62,450 nucleotides of DNA. Source: Trichinella spiralis. Its lineage: Eukaryota; Nematoda; Enoplea; Trichinellida; Trichinellidae. The stretch is from positions 3,274,826-3,337,275 of the forward strand of contig CM012955.1 in NCBI GenBank assembly GCA_000181795.3, read 5' to 3'. The notes under the pieces are model-generated. The model was given only the letters and a program-made list of their open reading frames with translations. It made no database searches and had not been told where the DNA came from. This document shows positions 38,421 through 51,246 of the stretch, piece by piece (within the stretch, counting starts at the first letter, position 1; the number at the start of each line of letters is the position of its first letter). Both the position numbers and the translations under genes were made by a program.

Positions 38421-41400
38421 TAAAGCTTTTCTCTTTATAATAAACTTTTTGGAGAAAGCAGCTGACACTGTGACAAAAAATTGTAAAACAAAACAAAAAG
38501 AAATATATAATTTTTAGCATTGCTGCATATTTAGTGTTGCTTAAAAAATTTATTAATATATAAACTGAAATGTAAAAAATTGAGCAACAGTTTGAAGCTT
38601 CTCTTTGTGCGTACGTAATAAAACCACTCGAACAGAGAAAAAAAAGACATTTTGCTCGTGCAAACGCAAGCACATCGAACACTATGCAATTAGCGATGTC
38701 GATTAGCTCGTCTATATGATCATCGACTCATGAGGAGCTTTATGCAAATTCACGGTGCTGTTCACTCTCCCCTCTGGTTCTTTACAATGATAAATTGAAT
38801 AATTGAATTGCGCATTCTGTCTACTAAAATATCTTGCCATCCGCTGTATAAATTTTTATCTTTTTACGAGAAAATTTTGACAATGATGATGATTATTATT
38901 ATCATTGATAATAGCAAACTGAAGTGTGCAAATAGCCAATTTTACTTTATCAGTAAGTAAATTAATGCAAAGTCTTAAGTCACATTAATTTTGAAAGTAA
39001 TGTAAGATGACTGTTTTGCCAAATAACATTTATTGTGTATGTAATGTTGCTGTTTCTTCTAGCAACACTCTCATCAGTAAAGTGATGTAATATGTAAAAA
39101 TCAGAGGTGACTATGTATGTATGACCAGCGAATTTGTGCCATAGAACAAACCATAATTGGCTTGTCGGCTTGGTCAAGAATGTGAAGCGATTATCCTTTG
39201 TTCAACGGCTCTACGGCAAGCGTTGTGTAGTAGCAAGCAAGTGATATGGATGTACAATGTTGGAACTTAATTAAGCTAACAGAAACGATGCCCAATAGTC
39301 CACTGCAATAACCTTAAGAGTGAAGGGTTAATTGGTGAAGAAACAATAGAATGACAAAGTGACAAAAAGATTAAATATTTGATGCATTTCAGTATTAATT
39401 GCTATTTCGTTCAAGTAAACATGCAGTTAATCAGAAGAAATGTTACAAAACAGTTCAACAGACAGCATCATCTATTCGCTTCAAGTGGAGAAGATTATTA
39501 TTACTACACATATTGTCCAGAAAAGTTATAACTTTAAACGTCACCAGACTCAGAAAAGAGGGGTTGAACTACTGATAGATAGATTACATTATTTAAAAAA
39601 GCTCCCTCTTGAATAAATCTTGATGAAGGGAAATATTCTAATTTTTCAATGACTCCAAGAAAAATTAATGCGCCCGGACAAATATTCTGATGATAAAAAT
39701 GCATATTTATCAAGAGCAAGCAAATGCTGATAAAAAACAACATGCGTAAACAACGTCTTCGCTCATTTTGGTGTGAATAGACGTGTTATTCATCTGTGTA
39801 AATGAAATATTTATTATGATTGTAAATTTATTTGAAATGTGAGATTGAAAATTTTGTTTGCTTCAGCTAAGTGTTCAATTTTGTCACATTGTTGTAAAGC
39901 TGCTAAAATGAAAGTGCACAATGTTTCTTTGAAATGATGAATATTTCTTTCTACCAATAAGTAAGCAGAAGCAAAAGGCATTGTTCAAAGCATTATATAT
40001 ATATATATAATTTGCATTGCTATCAGGTCGTCGTTGAGCAGTGAACATTAAAGGAGATTGAATCGCTCCGTTGACGATCAACGTGACCGATTGACTGCTT
40101 TGTACACTGCAAACATTTCATTCTGCTTTGAATTTGCATCTCAACTTTGAAAAACACTGCCCACCCTATCTGCCCTAACCAGGAGTAAATTTGAACAATT
40201 TGTCATTTAAACTTGATTATCTGATTTTACCGTAGTACTTTTCATTTTTTAGATGTTTTTTTTGTACAGCAATTAACCCATTTTTTCAAGTAATTATTGA
40301 ATGACTTGCAACTTTTTAATTTTGTTGTTGTTGAAAAATGATAGACAAATGCATGCAGATCAATTTGAAATGTTACTTGATGGCTTTGATTCCGTTGGCT
40401 TGTTGAAAAAATTAAGTTAACATTTTTTGGCATATTTTGTTTGTAAGCGGTTACTTTCGTCAGCAACACGACACGCTTTTCTTGGTTTTATCTTAATGTT
40501 GACTATTCATTTTTAATAAATTAAAATCGACGCTTCTTTTCAAACGGCCAACTAGGATCTTCTATGCAAGCGTTATTTCTATGCAGAAGCATGAAGCTGA
40601 CTAATTTCTGATATTGCAGGATGAGTTTGAATTAATTCACAATAAAATCTTTGACCTTGTTGAGCTCACTGTATCGACAGCACTCCCCAAGGCATGTTTT
40701 CAGCAAACAGTTAGCAAATGCATGTAAGCATCATGGCACAAAGATCACGGCGATGTTCGAAGAAAGTGCGCCAACTGCAATTTCTGTCTTGTGTCGTGTC
40801 CAACGTGCAAGTCGAACTTCCTCATTCTTGTGTACTGTTGTTGTTCAAACGCAGACTCAACTTTTCAGCGCAGAATATTACAAAAGGAATATATTTGGCT
40901 AGTTCATTATCAAAAATGCGAAACTGCACACAACTAATATATTATGTTTTTTTGCGTTAAGCTGAAAATTAAAAGTGAATATTAATGTATGCTGTTCTCG
41001 TCACTAAAACAGAACCATTTAGTGTAGTTGCTATCCAAAAACTTAAACAACTTCTGCTTGAATTATGTTTGAAATTTTGTGAACATTGCGAACGACGGCG
41101 AAAACAAAGCAAGTGGACAATCTCCAACACAATAACCAACAATCAACAATAAATCCATTAAGTCAACTCAGCCAAATTGACCGTCAAGCATCGTCCAGTT
41201 GCCCAAAACAAATGTTCAGGTGACGCTACATCTTTGCGAAAGATCCAGATGACTAGTTAGTATTGATTTCAATAAAAATAATGATTTCTATAAATTAAAT
41301 TATGGATTATTTATTTGTGTAAGTACCTCTTATCACAATTTATGCTCATTGTACGTTCAGTATGTTGTGATACCATTTACAGTACACATTTTAAAAGTGC

Positions 41401-41765
41401 TTCTAAAGAATAAATAAGATTTTAAATATAAATGAATTTAAATGATTAGTTACAAAAATTAGTTTATGTTTTCATTTAAAAACAATAATATCAACAGTGA
41501 CAAAATGATGTTTCAAGTTATTAATTACAGTAAGTGCTTCACATAAAAATCGAATCACCATAAAATATAGAGTTAATTAAAAAAAACTTTTAGTATAATT
41601 TAAAAAATGTCTTTTTTTATACTTTGGTGCCGTTGATTTTGAAAATCTTGTCTAAGTACTCATGCGCAAATTGTATAAACTCTTTTGTATGTTAATCTTC
41701 ATTTTCATCATACTGTGTTCTTGATAAATTTCCTTTCTTAGCGTACTTCTATTGCATTGTTCGAA
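38421..41765. other. Intergenic between PLEKHG5 and NTF2
   Basis: 3.3 kb, AT-rich, no gene recognised. A short open stretch at 40651-40902 has no known match. A strong acceptor TTCCTTTCTTAG (AG at 41740-41741) lies 24 nt before the NTF2 ATG and may be a spliced-leader site. Confidence 0.45.
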
Positions 41766-42762
41766 ATGGTTTATAATCCAGACTTTGAAAATGTTGGAAT
41801 GGCATTTGTTCAGCATTTTTACAATCTGTTTGATGTTAGCAACGGTGACCAACGAAAGGCATCAATAGCCGATTTGTATGACGTATGTAATGTCGTTCAT
41901 TTTCAGGATTCTAAAGTTTTCATTGCATCTTTATACATATATGACTTTGCTTGTTTTTGTTATGTTTTACGTTATATATTATGATTCTGTTCTCTTTCTG
42001 TTATATTTGTTTGATTTTGATTATCATAATTAAATATTTCCATTTCCGATGATTATCCATCGTAAATTTATCAAATCGTGACTTTGTCAAACTGTATTTT
42101 TTAACACGGTTTTTTTCCGTAAGGTTTGTTTTGGTTATAAGTTGTCAGTATTTAAAGTGTTATTTAATGAGACGATGAAATGTTGTTCAATGTTGAAAAC
42201 TTTTGCATTCCAGAATGAAAATTCATATGTCACTTTTGAAGGCAATCAAATTAAAGGAAAGAATGCTGTGCTAGAAATGTATGGAGTAAGTATTACACTG
42301 CTGCAGTAAATTTAATTGTATTACATTGTGTCGTTTTGAGGGTTTGCCGTTTCGAAGCATTCAGCGTGTGTTGACAAAAGTTGACTGCCAACCGCTTGAA
42401 GATGGTAGTATTTTGGTCGTGGTGTTAGGTCAACTGAAAGTTAGTATCTTATTTTTTGAGTAGGAATGATGTAATTTCAAAATTTCTAGTTTTTGTATCG
42501 TTTTTTTTACCTATGTAAACTTTGTACTGCTTGGAGTTTTCAATAGAAAACCGCAGATTGTTTTAAGCTTTAAGTTATGATTTGCGAAAACGAGAATCTG
42601 GTTTGGAATGGCAGCTTATTTGTATCTTGTATTCTCTTATTTTAGACTGATGATGATCCTCCGCAAGGTTACAATCATACGTTCATTTTACGCCAGCACG
42701 CAGGGCATGGACAATATTTCATATCGAACGAAGTTTTCCGTCTTAGTTTGCACAACTTGTAA
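41766..42762 (+). CDS. NTF2: Nuclear transport factor 2 (RanGDP import carrier)
   Basis: Small dimeric protein that carries RanGDP into the nucleus through FG nucleoporins. Four exons: 41766-41882, 42214-42285, 42341-42439, 42646-42762; 134 aa (human 127, C. elegans RAN-4 similar). Family signatures: NPDFENVGMAFVQHFYNLFD at the N-terminus, LYDNENSYVTFEGNQIKGK over the first junction, GLPFRSIQRVLTKVDCQP, VVVLGQLKTDDDPP and the C-terminal NEVFRLSLHNL. All introns fall between codons. An ATG shortly after an acceptor defines the start. A poly(A) signal stands at 42896-42901. Intact. Confidence 0.96.
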
Positions 42763-45607
42763 TCGTTGGCAATCCCCTGAAATGGCCAATATCTATTTAA
42801 CTATTTAGAATTAAACATCAACGCTGATGGAGTCATTACGCATGATTATTGTTTTTTTATTATTTGTGCAGTTTAGTGTAAACCTTATTGGATTAAATAA
42901 ATGGGGTGCGTTTTAATCATTTATTGGTTTTAAAAGTAATGTTTATATTTACTTTAAGACAAAACTTAGTCTTAAGTAAATAGTATTAGTGCAATTTGTA
43001 CTACCAAGTGGAAATGCAAACTTACTGATGTGTTTTCGATAGGTTCAAATTATTAAACTATTGAATAATGCAGTGAAATAAGCGACTTCTTGAAATATTG
43101 TTTAATCAAACTTAGGCGTTGTCTTGTTAAGGTACAGATTTTTATGAGGCCTTTCTGCTTATATGCTTTTAACTAAAGCTCGGCATTGTTATGTTTATTT
43201 AAAGTAATGAAATGCAGGTGTAATACTTGTAAAAGAGAAATTCTATACAAATTTATAATTAAATCGCAGTGCGATTGCTAACGCTCGTGAATTCAGTTGC
43301 AGTTGCTGCCTGTCTACATGGATGAACTTATGATATAAAATCCGCAATATTCAAGACAAAATTTTGATATTGAATTTGACATCTCAGTATTAAGACAAAA
43401 AATATGATAAACAGAGTATTAATTGAAAACTTCCATATTTTGCATAAATAGTGCACAATGCCGTTTGCTGAACGATAATGGACGAAGAATGAAAATATGA
43501 GCAAATGTTTTTTCTTTATCATTGGATTTGAAAATGATGGAAAGAGAATGGACGTGAATGATAAGAAGAATGGCGTAATTTGGGTATGTATATTTTGTAC
43601 AGTTAGGTTGTTAAATAGTTAAACTTAGCTTAGGAATTCTCAAATTTATAATTTGATTAAATTTCAGGTATGAATTATCGAGCATTTAATGCAAATGATC
43701 ATTGATTAGTGAAGTATCTTGTAAGTAGAAAATTAGTAATGTGAACTAATAATATTTAAATGAATATTGAGTGGCTTTCTGCACATGAGCATTTTCATGT
43801 TTCTCAGTTGAGATTAAGCTTCATTTGCAGAAAGCAAAATGGTTGAATCATTTGTCGATCATTTTTAAGACCAATAATCACAATTATTGAGTTGTAGTGA
43901 TACAAAGCTATGAGGAATGTGAGATAGGGTGATGTGCAGGAGTTCGATGGGTTACACTGCATGATGCGACCGTTACCTTCTCTAATGATAAACTAGACAT
44001 TTATAATGAACATTTAATTCATAATAAATATTAAACGTTAAACATTCATAGATATCACAATTTATTCTTGTAAAGTATGAATATGTAATACTTATTAAAT
44101 AATAATTTCCTTAAGTTCATAACTTGTGTTTTACATTTTGTTTTCTACTGTTTTACTTACTGTTGTTCCAGTAGGCATTTCTTACTTTCCTTATCAGATT
44201 CTATTCTAACAGTGAACTAATTATATAAAATTACATTACTCCAAGGAAAAGATTCATACATAGTAAGCATTCTTTGGTCAAGAGGAAAATATTACTAACA
44301 AACCCCGCGACGGTAAATACTTGAAAAAAGAATAATAATTACTGGAAAAATACGCAACAAGAAGGCGAATCTTCAGAAGATAAAGTAATACTGAGAGTAA
44401 TGTGTGACAACAGTTCCGTTATTCATGAGGCAAATAAAACAGTGCGATAAACAGGCGATAATATCCAATCACTCACACAACCACGCAGTTCGGGGGTCAA
44501 AAAAGTCTTGGGAGTATCGAGTTCAACGAACTCAGCTAGAAAACGATCTTTAATGAAAATCACGATGATAAGCACAGAGCTTCGGAGCTGCGAAGCCGAA
44601 CAGTGTTGACGGGTAGCGCTGGTATGGCAACCAGTTCCAAATATATAGAAGAGAAGAATTGCCATATTGTACAGAAATTCCACTGCAGTCTGATCATTTT
44701 AGATAATTGTAATTTCCAAAGAGTCATCAATGAAAAAATTGCATGAACAAAGATTTTAATATAGAAAGATGCCGTAAAGAACAAACGAAGAGACAGACTA
44801 GGGTGGTGGTGTGACGCTTCGCATTTCGTCCAAAATTTGCCCGCGTAGTCTCTTTTCGCTCACGCCAAACGTGATTGGTAGATACAGAATTTTCAATAGC
44901 TCGATGGTCTCTTTTCGCTCACGCAGAACATGATTGCTTGGCACGGAATTTTCCAATTGCTCGACGGAGTCTCTTTTAGCTCACGCCAGCCGTTATTTCC
45001 AAACGAGAATCGTCTAATGAAATTGGCTATGAGAAGAGCGCGTAGGTCGAAAGAAGATCTGCTGCTGACATTTCCGTGATACATTACACTCAATATTACT
45101 GTACATTTTGATGAACCACCTTAAATTTGCATACTTTTCGTATCATTATAACTCATCTTTATATCTATTTTACCGTTTACGTGTTTGTTATCTTTATTTT
45201 TCAATAAAAAGTGCTTACTATGAACCTGTTGTTTCGAGTTGCGTCATTTTATCTAATTAATGTACAATTAAAATGCATTATAACTCATATTGTATTTGCA
45301 TTGCTTTTTAAGCATCCTAATTATTTTTGAATTATCTATGAAAACAGAAAAAAAGCATGCAATTAATCTCAGTTTTAAGGTGACATCATTTAACATATTT
45401 AGCATCCAATCAATGCATTCAATTTTGCATTTACATTGCGCTTTATACTTTCTAATTATGATTTTAATAAATTTTTAAACTATTTAGCAAATATCATTAC
45501 TTAAGAAAAGCTCAGTTTAATTGCTTAGCTATCCTAATGGTTACGGATTATAAAAAACGTGATTATAGAGAATTAAATCATCTTATGTATGAAGTACAAA
45601 AACTCGG
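42763..45607. other. Intergenic after NTF2
   Basis: AT-rich up to about 44400, then a less AT-rich patch (44400-45080) holding a three-unit tandem repeat and a minus-strand open stretch (44423-44683) that matches nothing I know. No gene assigned. Confidence 0.4.
44848..45030. repeat. Three-unit tandem repeat, about 60 bp per unit
   Basis: Units start GTCTCTTTTCGCTCACGC at 44848 and 44907 and a one-base variant at 44969 (periods 59 and 62). They diverge toward their 3' ends. Less AT-rich than the surroundings. Possibly part of an unrecognised mobile element. Confidence 0.8.
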
Positions 45608-45858
45608 CTTCGGCGTCTATAGCGACGCTTCACTACGTAAAAATGAATTCTAATATCTGCATCATCACAGATACATACGAATTCATTTGGAGCAACCTCC
45701 ACCAAACATACACAATGGACAGGGTCATTGTGTAATGAGAAGTGTTTATGTGTTTAGCAAAGCTACAATTAAATTTTCACCTCAAACAAAGGGCATTAAG
45801 TAAATAAAGAGCAATGAAAAATCTACAGTAGCCATATTTATCAGCAGAAATAAATAAA
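45608..45858 (+). repeat. Left arm of a long inverted repeat at the assembly gap
   Basis: About 250 bp whose reverse complement recurs at 47081-47332 with roughly 85-90% identity by eye. Shared exact runs include GATACATACGAATTCATTTG and GCAATGAAAAATCTACAGTA. The arm runs straight into the N gap. Confidence 0.88.
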
Positions 45859-46746
45859 NNNNNNNNNNNNNNNNNNNNNNNNNNNNNNNNNNNNNNNNNN
45901 NNNNNNNNNNNNNNNNNNNNNNNNNNNNNNNNNNNNNNNNNNNNNNNNNNNNNNNNNNNNNNNNNNNNNNNNNNNNNNNNNNNNNNNNNNNNNNNNNNNN
46001 NNNNNNNNNNNNNNNNNNNNNNNNNNNNNNNNNNNNNNNNNNNNNNNNNNNNNNNNNNNNNNNNNNNNNNNNNNNNNNNNNNNNNNNNNNNNNNNNNNNN
46101 NNNNNNNNNNNNNNNNNNNNNNNNNNNNNNNNNNNNNNNNNNNNNNNNNNNNNNNNNNNNNNNNNNNNNNNNNNNNNNNNNNNNNNNNNNNNNNNNNNNN
46201 NNNNNNNNNNNNNNNNNNNNNNNNNNNNNNNNNNNNNNNNNNNNNNNNNNNNNNNNNNNNNNNNNNNNNNNNNNNNNNNNNNNNNNNNNNNNNNNNNNNN
46301 NNNNNNNNNNNNNNNNNNNNNNNNNNNNNNNNNNNNNNNNNNNNNNNNNNNNNNNNNNNNNNNNNNNNNNNNNNNNNNNNNNNNNNNNNNNNNNNNNNNN
46401 NNNNNNNNNNNNNNNNNNNNNNNNNNNNNNNNNNNNNNNNNNNNNNNNNNNNNNNNNNNNNNNNNNNNNNNNNNNNNNNNNNNNNNNNNNNNNNNNNNNN
46501 NNNNNNNNNNNNNNNNNNNNNNNNNNNNNNNNNNNNNNNNNNNNNNNNNNNNNNNNNNNNNNNNNNNNNNNNNNNNNNNNNNNNNNNNNNNNNNNNNNNN
46601 NNNNNNNNNNNNNNNNNNNNNNNNNNNNNNNNNNNNNNNNNNNNNNNNNNNNNNNNNNNNNNNNNNNNNNNNNNNNNNNNNNNNNNNNNNNNNNNNNNNN
46701 NNNNNNNNNNNNNNNNNNNNNNNNNNNNNNNNNNNNNNNNNNNNNN
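45859..46746. other. Assembly gap (888 N)
   Basis: Run of N. It lies between the arms of an inverted repeat, a structure that commonly breaks assembly. The true length and content are unknown. Confidence 0.99.
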
Positions 46747-47080
46747 AATGCGTTCAGGGTGTTATATAATCAAATTCGATTCTCTATTGTATTGTGAAGT
46801 GAGTAGGACTTAAAAATGAAAAAATTGTCACTTACTGCTAAATGCGCCATCTTCTCATCGTTAATGTTCATTGTCTTTGAACGTTGATTAAAAAATTATT
46901 TTTCAGAAATTATTCCAAAAAAATAATAATGAATAAAAAGCAAAAATAGTGTTTGGATTCAATGTTTGTCTTCAGTCAATTTTCCAATCAAAACGCTGAG
47001 CTACCATCCACGAACGGCCTCAAACTGAAATGATTTCTATTAGGTCAATAAAGCGAACGACTTCGCATGCAAATTTTTAT

Positions 47081-47332
47081 TTTATTCATTTCTGCTGATA
47101 AATATGGCTACTGTAGATTTTTCATTGCTCTTCATTTATTTAATGCACTCTGTTTGTGGCGAAAATTTAATTGGAACTTTGCCAAACATATAAACACTTC
47201 TCATTACACTATGACTTTGTCCATTGTGTATGTTTAATGGAGGTTGATCCAAATGAATTCGTATGTATCTGTGGTAATGCAGGTATTAAAATTCGTTTTA
47301 ACGTAGTTTGGCTTCGCTATAGGCGCCGCAGC
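47081..47332 (-). repeat. Right arm of the inverted repeat
   Basis: Reverse complement of the left arm; the inner edge (TTTATTCATTTCTGCTGATA) pairs with the bases just before the gap on the left. Between the gap and this arm, 46747-47080 holds unique AT-rich sequence. Terminal inverted repeats of a DNA transposon or a foldback element are both possible. Confidence 0.88.
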
Positions 47333-48628
47333 CAGTGAAGCGGTAAAAGTTGTTTCCATGTGATTAAAAGTTATCACCGTGTAATGTTCTCTATCAAGGA
47401 GTGATCAAATATAGCGAATTGCATTGAATTGAATATGCAAATTGCCATTGGTTTGTTGTTATGTAGGAAAAGGTGAACTCAAATAGCTACACATTGGGTA
47501 TCAATGAGAAGCGTAGTAAATGATAAAGGTGGTAATGGGCATTGCATTCCATGAAATCTTTGCTTTTCAGCAATGTAAACACATAGAACGGTTACGTTTT
47601 CATTCGCAGGAAATGGTGATTATTTCACAACGAAAGAAAATACAGTAACATTTTATTTAAATAATCTCTAACAGTAAAACAACAGCACTTCAAATGAAAT
47701 CAATCATTTGAGCGAATTCAGAAAAGCCTTTTCGTTCATTGCATTTGATAAAAATGATTTGATAAGAAGCCATGATTGGTTTCTTGGGTGAGTGGACAAA
47801 AAAGTTTGTGATCACCTTGCTTTACGGTGACATAAAGAGGCCTAACAACGGCACCGTGTAGCCTGGTGGAGCTGGCTTGCAAAGCAAATTGTCGACAGTG
47901 GGAAAAATGAGTATCGTCTTCTTCTCGTTCTTTTTATCGACTTCCTTTATTATTCTTCTGGAAAGCCAATATCCCGGTGCGAAGCTAACCCACAGGATAC
48001 CATACCAGGTGAAAATACTTTCAATTAGTCACTTTTTAAATCAGTGATGAAATGCCACAAAAAGTTGTATTTAAAGCGCATGAAGAAATGCAAGCCTAAA
48101 GAATAAAATGCTGAAGCAAAAGTCCAGCAGTTGGAATCGGTGAACTGAGATCAACAATCAAGCAAATAACAGTCGACATTGAAATAATATGAAAATCATT
48201 ATGTTCTAACAATTAGAAATGAAATTTGCAAAAATAATGCTAAAAAATTTAAAAAAATTCTTTGAATTGATTAGTAATAAAAAACCTTTAAAGAGAACAC
48301 GTTTTAGTTTAAATTTAAACGTGAAATGAACACTTTAAAATATTAACTTTAAAACAAAGCAAAGACATGAAGAGAAAAAATATTCAAGTTTATTGTGAGA
48401 CCCTTTTAGCGACAAGAACTGTGCCAGCTAGAAGAAGGTAAGGAGAATAATTTTCCATTTTTTCATTTTTCAACTCATCCTTTCACTGCTAATGATCACT
48501 TTCAAATTTCTACTTTATTCATTTACAAATACCGATCACTAAATCTAAAGCCTAATTAATATTAATAATCGAATTTCATCAAAGTTGTATTCTTCTTCTA
48601 TTCGCTAATCAACTGGTGCTTTTAGAAA
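47333..48628. other. Intergenic upstream of the membrane-protein gene
   Basis: 1.3 kb; a less AT-rich stretch at 47860-48010 shows no recognised product. It ends in an acceptor (GTGCTTTTAG, AG 48624-48625) only 3 nt before the next ATG, too close to be an ordinary start context and typical of a trans-splice site. Confidence 0.4.
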
Positions 48629-49899
48629 ATGAAAACCGTAATGGGAATGTGCAATTATTCTAAGCTTATTTTGGCGCTGTTTGTTTTCTCTAATGTAAGC
48701 AAAACAATTGCACAAATGTATTAACATAAAATAATTTCAATTCAACTTTAAGGTGACGTTTGTGAGAAGCGCCATCAACCAAACAAATGAAAGTAACAGA
48801 TTTTCAAATATTGTCTTCAGATAAATTTATCCATTCATTAACTAATTAATATGTCTTGCATGAAATTTAAGCGAGCATTTTGAATTCCACACGACCATAC
48901 AATGAAATGGAAGTCACTCTTGAAGAAAAAGAGCAGAATTACAAAATTAGAGACATACATGATGAAACAATGGATCAACAGCAGTTACGCCTCGATGATC
49001 ATGACATCAAAAAAATTCTGAATCTACCTGGAAAAAGTATAAACGCATATTTATTTATTGATCATTTGTCACCATTCAGAATTATATAAAATCGTAAAAA
49101 TTTAATATCACATCAAGTCATTTATTTACTGTTCTCCCAGTTTTGTTTTAATGTTTGCAAACTGCACGATGCAAATTCAAACTTTCCATAAACAAAATTC
49201 CATTTCACTAATTAATAGATAAAAATTTGAATACTTTCAAACTTTCAGTTTCGTTACATTATATAAAATTTTTTTTAATAGATTATAAACGTTCCAAGAA
49301 AGAATTACAAGAAAAAACGATTGATGACTACTTCGAAGCACAGCTAAAAGTCGAAAAAAGTAAGAATTTACTCTCATTTTTTCAAACTTCTTTTCAATAT
49401 TAACACCAAAATGCTAAACTGCTATATTCGAATTTTCTGAATTCAAATAATCTATGTTCGCTTTTCCATAAATTTTGTGGAAAACAACTGTTAAATAAAT
49501 AAATGACTATTGTTTAATTATTAGAGCGAAAAATATTCAACAGAAAAATGCCCATGTTTCAAATTACCATTACTCGTGTATAATAATAATAAACGCTTTA
49601 TTAACATTTCAGTAAGGATAGTCATTATCATATTCATAATTGGCCTCATCCCATCCTACGTACTTGTTTTGTTGTATTTCAATGTGCCGGAGAAATTTGC
49701 AAAATATGTAAGAACACAATTTGTGTAATTACAGAATTAGTAGAATAATATAAATATTTAGCTTATAAGAATATTTGACAAAACAAATCGTTACTGTCCC
49801 AAAGTGGTAAATCTGAAAGAAGAGTTGGTCAAAAAGAAAACCGTATCATTGAAAAGGGGACGAAGCTGCAGTTGGAATGAAGCAGTGGTTTCGCCCTGA
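48629..49899 (+). CDS. Unrecognised single-pass membrane protein with signal peptide
   Basis: No family recognised. Six exons: 48629-48694, 48753-48792, 48872-49036, 49282-49359, 49613-49707, 49762-49899; 193 aa, phases agree. Exon 1 encodes a signal peptide (KLILALFVFS). A glycan-rich N-terminus has three sequons (NQT, NES, NST) within about 15 residues, then an acidic, Gln-rich ectodomain and a basic juxtamembrane part. Exon 5 holds one membrane helix (residues about 118-140, IRIVIIIFIIGLIPSYVLVLLYF) followed by NVPEKFAKY. The tail is basic (KKKTVSLKRGRSCSW). A type I surface protein is the natural reading. A diverged copy of exons 4-6 lies downstream. Poly(A) signal 50162-50167. Confidence 0.6.
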
Positions 49900-50275
49900 T
49901 TATCAATCTCATTCATTATCACTCATTATCCACAATGATATCTCATCATTTAATTTTATTATCATCAATGCTCTATTGACAGAATATTGAAATTTCAAAA
50001 CTAGAAAAATATTTGCTGATACATTTAATACTTATTAGTTTCACATGCATTTGCAATGCGTTTGAACTTTTTATTTTATAATTCATTCTACTTTTGTAAA
50101 TTACTATTTTTGAAAATATCCCATTAAATGATCTATAATTCATTCATTCATTCATTCATATAATAAAAATATTATTCAACTTGCCAGCATTTTAATGCCA
50201 TGCATTCTGAGCCATGTCATTATGTCATGCATCTATTATTATTAATGTCATTGCATTTAATGCCTCAATGTTCAT

Positions 50276-51246
50276 GCCATCAAAAAAATGCTGAATCTAT
50301 CTGGAAAAAGTATAAACGCTTTTTATTGATCATTTGTCACCATTCAGAATTATATAAAATCGTAAAAATTTAATATCACATCAAGTCATTTATTTACTGT
50401 TTTCTCAGTTTTGTTTTAATGTTTTGCAAACTGCACGATACAAATTCAAACTTTCCATAAACAAAATTCCATTTCACTAAGTAATAGATAAAAATTTGAA
50501 TACTTTCAAACTTTCAATTTCATTTCTCACTACATTTCATAATTTATTGTTCTAATAGGTAATGGCAGATATAGGGGGGAATTTCATGAAAAACCGAATG
50601 AGCGTGATGAATTGTTGTTCAAAGCAAAATGGATCAAGAAAATAGGTGAGAATTTATTTAGTCTCTTTTTTTTCAAATTTCTTTTCAGTATTAATTCCAA
50701 AATTATGTTAAACTGCGATATAACAATTTTCTGCACTCAAATAAATTTTGATAGGTTTTCCATAATTTCCGTGAAAAATTAACACTTTTCTATAAATGAC
50801 TATTAAATGATAATTAGTGCAGTATTTTCGTAAAATAATGTTCAACCCGCAAAAGGAAAATTTTTGAAATTATTATCATTCATGTACAATAATTAACATT
50901 TTAGCAAGAGCAATTACTATTATGCTTTTCGTGGCATGGATGTTTTACAGCGCAATAATTCTTATTTTCCGTTTCAATATTCCGAAGAAGTACAGAAAAT
51001 ACGTAAGAATAGAAATTTAAATAAAAAAAGTGTAATCATATAAACGTTTAGGTAAAAATGTTGAAGAACATAAATCGTTACTTCCCTTTATTTCATGATG
51101 GAAGAAGAATCAAACGAATTCCTTGCAAAATGCGACCCAGGATGAAACGGAGGAGAAAGCTGCAGTTAATATTACGCCGTGATTTCGCCCTTATTATCAA
51201 CTCATCGCCTATCGTTCATCATCACTTATTATCCATTGATTTCTGA
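50276..51246 (+). pseudogene. Second copy of exons 4-6 of the membrane-protein gene (alternative cassette or partial duplicate)
   Basis: Starts with a copy of the last 34 nt or so of exon 3 plus its donor (50276-50309), then the following intron nearly identical to the first copy. Open exons follow: 50559-50645, 50905-51002 (one membrane helix, ITIMLFVAWMFYSAIILIF, then NIPKKYRKY) and 51052-51246 (basic tail, stop). Phases match the upstream exon 3 (phase 1), so exon 3 could splice directly to 50559, giving an alternative C-terminal half. There is no copy of the signal-peptide exon, so on its own it is a partial duplicate. All three exons are open without stops, which argues against simple decay. 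Confidence 0.5.

Noticed and set aside
49100-50512. CRISPR-like direct repeats
   Set aside because: The similarity is one tandem duplication of intron and exon sequence, not an array with spacers; this is animal DNA.
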